Source of the DNA: Sarcocystis neurona
Lineage: Eukaryota > Apicomplexa > Conoidasida > Eucoccidiorida > Sarcocystidae
Assembly: GCA_000727475.1 (NCBI GenBank)
Contig: KL647296.1
Span: forward strand, 866,888-930,887
DNA length: 64,000 bases
Direction of reading: 5' to 3'
This document shows positions 25,780 to 36,200 of this stretch, piece after piece. The notes below the pieces were generated by a model. The model was not told where the DNA came from. It did no database searches and saw nothing but the letters and a program-made list of their open reading frames with translations. The first letter of the stretch is position 1; each line of letters starts with the position of its first letter. The translations under genes and the position numbers were made by a program.

Positions 25780-28700
25780 AGACGGACATTTGCATACGTG
25801 CACACACGCATATATCATATATATTTCACAAGCAGGTATACCCACGTACTCACATGCTCATATATGTACACTACGAAAGAGTTTGTTCTGTAACTACCTA
25901 CGCAAGCACACACACATATATACGCACCTGTGCGCATGCATCCATATATATATGTAGTCAGTTTCCGCGTTTGTAGGGGCTAACATATACAGACGTGTGT
26001 GTAGGTATAACTTCGTGTGCATATACACATCCACGTGCATGCAGCCAACAGGCGTGGGCCTTCCTCCTCTACTCCGTAGGCTCGTTTGAAGAAAGCAGGA
26101 ATACTTCACCAAAAACAGCCGCGCGTCGAGAACCGGGCGTGCAGACTGCTGCCGCGCTAACTCACGTCATATTTTATTTTCTTTCTACGTGTCTGCTCTC
26201 GTCAAATCTACGCAGGGTCCAGCAGAACACCTCGGGATGACGTAGATGGGCATATGTACGTTGCAGACGCATGCCTAATATATATTTCAAATGTATATAT
26301 GTAGTTAAATTTCTTCTTCTAGATGTATATACATATATATCTTATACGTACATATGCATTGCTTCCTGCGTCTCTTTCTCTGTAAGTCCACTTGGTTTGA
26401 AGAGTGGCAAGTGTGTGTCGGTGTACATATTTACGCACGCTGGTGGACATCACGGAAATACGTAGATGTGTATATTTATAGTCGTCTACGTATACTTTGT
26501 GTGCGGATATATACACGCAGATATTTATCTGCTTCTGCACGTGCCTTCCTCCTCTATTATCTGTCTTCTCATGCAGACGACTTCCTGTGCAAAGGTCCAC
26601 GCAAATATGTTGAGAGACCCTATTTTCGCATATTTATCGGCAGGAGACGGCCTTTCAAACGCGCTTATATAACACGTCCCCATCGGTTTCTCTGCCCTTC
26701 CGGCGCTTCACACAAGTCCACAAACCTAAACAAATACACCCCTCTGTATACAGATATGTGTATGCGTGTGTGTGTACACGTCACCTACATACATCAGGAG
26801 GGCGAGAAAGCTACACATATATATATGTTTACGCGCACGCAGACACGGAGGTTTGTCTGGTGGTTCTATTTGTTACAGGTAGGCAGGCCCAAGTGGAAAA
26901 CAAAATATGTACAAACGCATACAGTCACGCATGCACCTACACACCTACACACGTATATGTATCAGGGATGGACCACCAAGTTGTCTCTGTAGAGAAACCG
27001 GCAGCAAGAAAGAGACTGCAGGTAAAGGGGACGAAAGCAAAGCAGAAATGATCGAAAGAGAGGGGGAGAGGAAGAAAAGAGACAGAGAGAAGAGAAAGAG
27101 GGAGACGGATATAATTACTGCGGACAGGTCGGTGCTGGTGGGTATTTGTATATGTGTGGGTAGGCGGGGGACCGCAGAAAAACTTTCAGAGAAGAAAAGA
27201 AGGTCCTTTTGCGTATCCTCCTACTTTGCAGACTTCAAAAGTAAACTTCCCCACGCACTTGACGGCCGTGCCGTCTGCGAAGGTCCCGACGGAGTCCAGC
27301 GTCGTCACTTTGCCGTTGAGAAGGCTTGCAGTCATGCCTGCATGCGTCGAAAACCAGCACATTTAGCGAAAGAGGAGGAGAAAATGAATTTACCAGGGAG
27401 TATACACAGGAGGAAATCTTCCTCATACCCTGTCACCAAGAAACTCGGCGGAAGCACAAGAACGTCTGATTTGATATGTCTGCGAGAAGGCGATAAACAC
27501 CGCAAGGGAGTCCTTTCGTCAAATTCATGTGCAACAAGAAGAGGAGAAGAACATCCACGACGTGCGTGTATATGGAGAGACATACAGATATTTATATGTG
27601 TTTTTGTATATATTTATGTACAGGTGTATATATGTGTGTATACGTATACATATATCCACATATTCATATATATATATATATATATATTATACATATATAT
27701 ACATGTATACGTATATTGATACCCATATTTATAGGTATATGGGTACGTACATATATATATATGTATATGTAAATATTGGTGTATACGTGCACATATATGT
27801 GTATGTTTATACGTACATATATATATATATATATATATATGTACATGTAATGCATATATATATATATATATGTATAATATATGTATATATATATATATGT
27901 ATCTATAAATGTATCTGTATGTACGTACACATATACATACATAAATGCACATATATAAATATATATACTGGTTGGCGCCTTTTCGACTGTGACCGTTATT
28001 GACGCTGTATACAAATAGATAAACAGAAATATATGAATGGATAGATATAGAGAGTTTGTGAGAAGGAATACAGGAATCGAGAGAATTTACGAGAGGTGGA
28101 GAATCAACGAGGCACCACGGTTGGAGTGTACAGACACACCAGAGAAGAGCGGGGAAGAACTTCCCGTTACGCCCAGCGAAAGACGCAGAGAAAGCGAAGA
28201 AAACCTCTGACCAGATCTGGACACTATCCACGCTGCGCAACAGACGAAGCCAACTTCTCTGTTTTTGAAGAAATGGGTGATTTATTTGTGCCTGTCTTCC
28301 GAAATGCATGCGACAAGAAAACATCGAGAAAAAGACGTCGGTGAACACGCGTCCACGGACATGCTGCACCCTTTGTTTGCCGGATTCACCCACCTACATT
28401 CTCCTCAACATACTTTCCATGCTTCTATCTAACTGAGTATCTATCTATATCTATTCATATCTACCTCTATATATACGTCTATATATATGTGTACGTATAG
28501 GTAGATATCGGCGCCACGGCATAAACATTATCTGTCTAATTAAATATCTATCTATATCTATTCATATGTGTGTACATATGTATACATATGTATATATATC
28601 GATGCCATGGGATGTATATTATCTATCTAATTGAACATTTATCTACTTCCATTCATATGTGTATATATAGCTATACATGTCTATCTATCTATCTAGCTAT

Positions 28701-31700
28701 CTATATCTATATACATGTATATATATCGATGGCACGGCATACATATTAACTAAGTTATTGAGTATTTATCTACACCTACTCATATGTGTGTATATACATA
28801 TATATATATATTTATATATCGGTTCCACGGCATACATATTATCTGTCTGTCTAAATGTCTATATATATATATAGATATATATACGTATATCTATATGTAT
28901 AGATATATACGTATATCTATATGTATAGGTGTATATGTATATGTGTGTGTACATCGATGTCACGTATACATATATGTATTTATGTCACGACTCACGTATT
29001 ATCTACTTGATTATATATCTATCTATATATATTTAGATATGTATGTATATATCGTTGTGTAACGACAGATACATATATATATATATATGTTATAGAACTA
29101 AGTATGTGTATGTATAAGCATCGGAAACATTCGGGAAGACCGTCGGTTCGCGTGTATGTATGTCGCATGTGTGTAGTGTAGTGTCTCAAGCTCTGCATAC
29201 CACAGGGACCCTTTCTCTCAATATACGCATATATATTTATATTTATATTTGTATTTTTATATACATACATATATATATATATCAATGACACTAGACATAT
29301 CTACACACACATATGTAAACATACATCTATAAGAAGTTTCCCTCTAGGAATATATGTACATACATATATACGCATATGTATATATATAAATTTACTGACG
29401 TAGATCTGTGCCAAATGCAGTATATATTCCTATGTATATACCCATATCTGTATGTATAGAAACTCTCTCTCTATATATATGTGTTTTGATTTATACGTTA
29501 TTTATATGTCACGGGCATTAGATGTGTCTCCATATAAATTTGTATATATGTACGTACAGTCATTTTGAATTATCAGGAAGACCGCTGAACACGTTTTGGA
29601 GTGTCTCACCTGCTCCAACCCTACGAAATATATATCCGTCTACCTCCCTACCTACACACATACATGTGCACCCGTGGCTATCGCTATTTATGTATGTACG
29701 TCTCTGTATCTATCAATCTATCTATCTATATCTATCTATCTATCTATATCTATCTATCTATCTATACCTATCTATCTACCTATCTATCTATCTATCTATA
29801 TCTATCTATCTATATCTATCTATCTATCTATCTCTCTGTGTCTATCTACACACATGTGCCTACATCTGCGTGTGTTTATATCTACCTATATATACATATA
29901 ATACATACAAACATATCTCTATAAATACGTAGGTACACCGGTTAACCTATCTAGCTACACATATACACATATGTGTAAATCTCAAGATTAGCAAAAGCGT
30001 TCAAAAAGGGCCCGTGAAGAGGCAGTAAAGAGAGGGGGGGAGCAGGAAAGAAAGATCGACAGGGGGAGAATCGCCACGAATTCACGCGAACAGGTGAGTA
30101 CCGTTTTGTACGGGTTTCTAAGAAAGGACGCGTGGCAATGACTAGTAGTACGCATATACACAGGCGTCCACAGACAGCTGCCCAAGAGAAGCATGCGTGC
30201 CACAGAAAACAGCAGAAGGCTGCCTTCCTGTTCAGGGCCACAGCAGTCCTCGATAGAAGTTCTTCTATAAATACATCTCTGTACTTCCCACCCCTACACA
30301 AGCCGGCAGGGGCGTTTGCGAATGCACAAAACAGCAGACTCTTCTCCGCCCTCTTTGCTTGGGTTGCGCATGTTCGTCTTTTCTATATGTACGTCATTCA
30401 TGCATGACGTACCACATATGTATATAGAGGTGTACGCCATGTCTTGGAGTCGATTTGCGTAGTTTATATGTATGTAGAGATATAGGTGTCTTTCTTATTT
30501 TATAGAGTGTAGTAGATACAGGGATGTGGTATCTTTCTCACTTTACACATATACTCGTGCATGTATGCCACGAACAAGAAGCATCACCAAGATACACACC
30601 TTACACGTGTGCATATGTACAGACAATGTTGCCCGTATATATCCATATATATGCATGCATATGTTTTCAGTAAGTATATCACCGCTGTATACCCCGCATA
30701 CACATACATACACACACACGCAGCTTGGATATAATAGATATATCTCTATCATTAACCATTATATACATATGTATGTACCTACACAAAGAAACGTCTAAGT
30801 CCCTTTATGTGTCTGTATGTATATACATATATATGGAAGACATACCTAATTGTCTTCTTATATGGATGTACATACGCATATAAATGTCCACATCCTTTTA
30901 TATGGGTGCGTGTGCCTCTCTCTATATAGAGATAATAGATATACCACTGTCATCGTATATATATATATATATATATGTATATGAATGCACATATATATAT
31001 GTATAGAGAGAGAGAGAGAGAGAAACAGATAGATAGATAGACAGATATGTATGTATATACATATATACATATACATATACACCTGAATATCGAAGTCCTC
31101 ATATATATATATATGTATACGCACGCGTGTTGCCTCCGATATATATATATATATTATATGTATATATATATACATATATATATCACCTGTCTCCCTTACA
31201 TCTACACTCTGTGAAGAAGAAGGACCACGTACACTTCTCTTCACCACCACCTACCTGTCTCTCTCTCTATGTATATCTATATATACTCTGCACCCACTTT
31301 TACACACAAATCTATATAAACTTCTGTATATATATATATATTATGCACCCACTATTTTATATACATTTTATATATGGAATAGTCTGCATATCTATGTATA
31401 TATAATCTGCACCCACTATTATACATACACGATATATACATGGAACAGTCTATATATATATATATAGATAGATAGATAATCTGCACCCACTATATATATA
31501 TAATAGTCTGTTTATATATATATAGTACTCTGCACGACTATTACATACATATACATGTACATATATATATATATATATGAAAGAGTGTATCTACAGAAGT
31601 ATTGACTATATATATATATATATATATATTGTAGGAAGAAAAGTGAGTGCTGTGTAGCACACGGCAGCTTGTGTCTATATATATACATATATATATACAT

Positions 31701-33214
31701 ATATATATATGTATGTGGGTAGAGCATATACGTCATACATTACTTGTTTACCTGCGGAGTCTGCAGCCTCCACGCCAATGACGCTCGTGGTGGGACAAAT
31801 AAATTTCGTATACGCAGCAATTCCTGCCAACAATCCGCCCCCGCCAACGGGGACAAAAACGAAGTCCACGGCTTCTCCCCCTCGTCGCAGCAGCCGCTTC
31901 GCTTGTGAAAAAATCTCCATTCCTACGGTACCTGCGCGTAAATTCCACCCCACAACAGCAGCAGCGCCACAGCAGCCAACCACCGCAGCAGATGCAACAC
32001 CAGAAACTGCAACATTACCAGCAGCACCAGCAGCAACGTCGGCAGCAGCATCTACTACAGCGTCACCAGCAACAGCAGCACCTGCAACATCAGCAGCAGC
32101 AGCGTCTGGAACACCAGCAGTAGCAGAAGCACCTACAACACCAGCGGCAGCAGCACCTGCAATAGCAGCAGCAGCAGCATCTGCAACAGCAGCAGCAATA
32201 CCAGCAGTAGATATTTCACGGTAGCAGCTGCAGCAGCAGCAAAGCAACCCCTGCAACTGCAGCAGCACCTTGTGAGGAGAGCAGCGGAGCAGCACGCAGG
32301 CGACAAGGACGGCCCGTAGCGACAGCAGCTACAAAAGAGCCGAAGCACCGGGCAGCGAGGAAGCCTTCTGCTGCAGCAGCTCCTCCTGCTGCAGCTGCAG
32401 GGGCAGCGCAGAAGCAACCGCCAGAGAATCGGATGGACTGCAGCAGCAACAGCACTTCGCAAGGACATAGCTGTGAAGCATCCGATCGCAGCTGCAGCAG
32501 CGGGTGGGAAGTTAGCAGCAGGCGGGAAGTTAGCAGCAACAGCAGCAGGAGAGAATGACGAGGGAAATAAAGCCGAGAGACACCGGCAGTGACGCTTTGA
32601 GCAGGCAGGAGCAGCGCCGTACAAGAAGGGAACACAGACCTCGAGGGAAGAAAGTAGATAGAAATAGGAAGAAAACGAAGACGAGAGCCCAGAAAGGCAA
32701 AGGAAGAAAATGGAACAAACCTTGTCCGGCAACGACGAGCGGATCGTCAAAAGGATGTATGAAGACGGCAGAACCCCCGCTGCTGCGAACAAAATTTCTG
32801 CAACAGAAGACAGAACCACAGCAGTGGCAGCAGTAGCAATCCCGGCAACAGCAGCAGCAAGACGTCTAGGAGAAACAGCAACAGCATCAGCAAAAGCCGT
32901 CGCACCAGCAATCCAGAAACACGAGGGGCCGCGGGGAAGAGGCAGCGGCAACAGCAGCGACACAGTCGCCTCCAGCAGCGGCAGCAACAGATAGCAGCAG
33001 CAGAGGAGGTAACGCAGTGCGACGGATGCCTCCGTCGGCAGAGGACGTGGCAGCAGGACGAGGAGAAACAGCAGCAGCAGCGAAGACAGCAGGAACAGCC
33101 CGAGGAGAGAACGGCAGCCGCCAAAAAAGCAAGAGCACCCCGAGGAGAGAAGCGCAGCAGCGAAGCAGCACAGCAACAGCAGCACACGCCCAGGGACCAC
33201 GCAGGTGCGTATAC

Positions 33215-33250
<36 letters not shown>

Positions 33251-36200
33251 GTATACGCATGCATCTGTGTTTTGCCAAGGGTGCGCGACCCAAGTCATTG
33301 GCATTTCCCTGAAGAGTTGTCGGGATACTTTCCTTCCCTTTTCTTCATATATTTGAAAATTTTCGGAAGCACCTTCACACACGGCTTGTCTGTCCACCTG
33401 GGTATTACCTTCATTTTTAATAGCAACCAACGCAGAACACATCTGTTTGCCTCTCTCCACAAGGACGCACACGTATAGGAAATTGCCCGGAAGCACGTTC
33501 ACAAAGACATGAAGAAAACGAGGATATATATATATTATACATTTGTCTGGTCACACAAAAGATTCGACATATACGTACATATATATATGTATATAGATAT
33601 ATACATATATATATGTATACATATCAATCTATATACGTAGGTGTTCACAAATATATATATACATATATATTTATTCACATATATGTATGAGTGATTGCTA
33701 AGATAGTAAATTCACCTCCCCACTACAGATATAGATGTGTACATATATGTGTTGGCGGATGGAAGGAGAGGGAGTTTGGCAGCGGACGCATGCAGCAGCA
33801 GGGATACTGCCTGGTGGCGCCACCAGGCAGAGCCCGGCGACTCGCGCCGGTTCGCATGCCTGCAGCAGTGTGTGCTGACGTACGCCACGACAGGTAGTGA
33901 AGCATTTGGCAGACGTGAAGACTCGGTGTGCATGCAGGAAGACCACCAGTGCACTGACGGAAGACGAGGTCACAAGGAAAAAAGCATTCGTCAGCCAGTG
34001 GGAGAGAATGCAGGCATGGGGAGGCCGGGCTGGGGAGGAAGACCTTGCGACGGGGAAGGCGGGCCGCACAGAGTTGAGAAAAATCGCTAGAGAAAGTCCT
34101 TCTTGAACACCCCAGCAACACACGAAGAGACCACGTGGAGGCCCAGCAGACGCATGTAGGGAAAAGGAAAATAGCGCAAGAAAGAGGGCAACGGACTGCA
34201 CGAAAGCGAGACCGCAGGCGCGCGCGAGCTTCTCTCGCAAATGTATCGGGTAGTCTTTCGTGTCAGTAAGACCAGGGACCCGCGAACACATCTCACACAA
34301 GTACGGCAACAGTTGTTGCTGCTGGTCTTGCTGCTGCGAATGCTTTTGCTGCTGCTGCTGCTCTCGCTGTTGCTGCTATTGCTGTTGCTGCTCCTGCTGC
34401 TGCTGCTGCTCCTGCTGCTGCTGCTCCTGNNNNNNNNNNNNNNNNNNNNNNNNNNNNNNNNNNNNNNNNNNNNNNNNNNNNNNNNNNNNNNNNNNNNNNN
34501 NNNNNNNNNNNNNNNNNNNNNNNNNNNNNNNNNNNNNNNNNNNNNNNNNNNNNNNNNNNNNNNNNNNNNNNNNNNNNNNNNNNNNNNNNNNNNNNNNNNN
34601 NNNNNNNNNNNNNNNNNNNNNNNNNNNNNNNNNNNNNNNNNNNNNNNNNNNNNNNNNNNNNNNNNNNNNNNNNNNNNNNNNNNNNNNNNNNNNNNNNNNN
34701 NNNNNNNNNNNNNNNNNNNNNNNNNNNNNNNNNNNNNNNNNNNNNNNNNNNNNNNNNNNNNNNNNNNNNNNNNNNNNNNNNNNNNNNNNNNNNNNNNNNN
34801 NNNNNNNNNNNNNNNNNNNNNNNNNNNNNNNNNNNNNNNNNNNNNNNNNNNNNNNNNNNNNNNNNNNNNNNNNNNNNNNNNNNNNNNNNNNNNNNNNNNN
34901 NNNNNNNNNNNNNNNNNNNNNNNNNNNNNNNNNNNNNNNNNNNNNNNNNNNNNNNNNNNNNNNNNNNNNNNNNNNNNNNNNNNNNNNNNNNNNNNNNNNN
35001 NNNNNNNNNNNNNNNNNNNNNNNNNNNNNNNNNNNNNNNNNNNNNNNNNNNNNNNNNNNNNNNNNNNNNNNNNNNNNNNNNNNNNNNNNNNNNNNNNNNN
35101 NNNNNNNNNNNNNNNNNNNNNNNNNNNNNNNNNNNNNNNNNNNNNNNNNNNNNNNNNNNNNNNNNNNNNNNNNNNNNNNNNNNNNNNNNNNNNNNNNNNN
35201 NNNNNNNNNNNNNNNNNNNNNNNNNNNNNNNNNNNNNNNNNNNNNNNNNNNNNNNNNNNNNNNNNNNNNNNNNNNNNNNNNNNNNNNNNNNNNNNNNNNN
35301 NNNNNNNNNNNNNNNNNNNNNNNNNNNNNNNNNNNNNNNNNNNNNNNNNNNNNNNNNNNNNNNNNNNNNNNNNNNNNNNNNNNNNNNNNTGCTGCTGCTG
35401 CTCCTGCTGCTGCTGCGGCTGCTCTTGCTGTAATTGCTGCTGCCGCTCGTGCCGCGACTGCTGCTCTTGCTGCTGCTGTTGTCGCTGCCGCTACTGCTGT
35501 TGCTGTTGTTGTCGAGAGTGCTGTGCCTTTTGTTGTTGCTGAGGTAGCTGCTGTTGCTGCCGTTGCTGTTGCTGCCGCTGCTATTGCTGATGCCGCTCTT
35601 GCTGCTGCTGCTGTTACCTCATATGCTGCTTCCCCTGTGGTGCTGCTGCTGCTGTTGCAGGCCAGGATACTTACTCACAGCGCCGCATGCTATCGTCGAA
35701 GGTGCCACCGAGGTCTACCTCGCCCCCAAGACGCTCTACACTTTCGATCTGCGGCAACGAGTGCAGCAGCAAGACAGCAGCACAGCAAGACAGCAACAGC
35801 AGCAGCACAGCAGAAGCAGCAGCGTAGCAGAAGCAGCTTTATAGCAGAAGCAGCATGATAGCAGAAGCAGCAGCATAGCAGAAGCACCAGCAGAGCACCA
35901 GCAGCAGCACAGCAGCAGCAGCAGGACAGCAGGACAGCAGCAGGACAGCAGCAGCAGCATAACAGCAGCATCAGCAGCGGAGCAGGCAGGCAGGCGCAGG
36001 GTTTCTTCTTTGCAGTGGCAAAGAGGAAAAGACCCAGAATCTGCTTCTTGCAGTTCTCTCTCTGTGCCCCCGGCGTGGCGCATGTGATGCCACGCCCACG
36101 CACAGGCACCAACACGAGAAAGCGATTTCTTTGGACAGAAAGAGAGACACGAAAGAGAGATACACAGAGGGGAAGAGGGACACAGAGAGAGGAAGAGAGA

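Larger units (their letters stand above)
27338..31751 (-). repeat. Threonine dehydratase intron 4: AT-rich minisatellites
   Basis: 4.4 kb, mostly TATATA/TACATA sequence (27600-27970, 30940-31190, 31540-31720). Includes a degenerate ~110-bp repeat (28505-29070), a TATC block (29700-29845) and a short repeat with CTGCACCCACTAT (31285-31545). 28000-28390 and 29950-30400 are of normal composition, but no exon could be assigned. Confidence 0.6.
32798..35674 (-). repeat. Threonine dehydratase intron 2: triplet blocks, palindrome, assembly gap
   Basis: 2.9 kb. CAG triplets at 32800-33190, TATA at 33207-33250 and 33520-33690, mixed sequence with a 24-bp palindrome at 33690-34290, then CTG/TTGCTG repeats either side of the N gap. 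The direct phase match between exons 2 and 3 argues that no exon is missing in the gap. Confidence 0.6.

Noticed and set aside
33280..33320. Minus-strand [12 protein letters not shown] as the HPFDD block
   Set aside because: The true [13 protein letters not shown] block is at 32721-32797; this one lacks FDD and splice signals.
34200..34300. Minus-strand frame [14 protein letters not shown] as a threonine dehydratase exon
   Set aside because: It resembles the helix before HPFDD, but no donor or acceptor keeps phase, and exon 2 joins exon 3 directly in phase with the right family length.
34241..35858. Two long plus-strand frames (433 and 532 codons)
   Set aside because: They run through the N gap and are otherwise CTG-encoded Leu/Cys or Ala runs.
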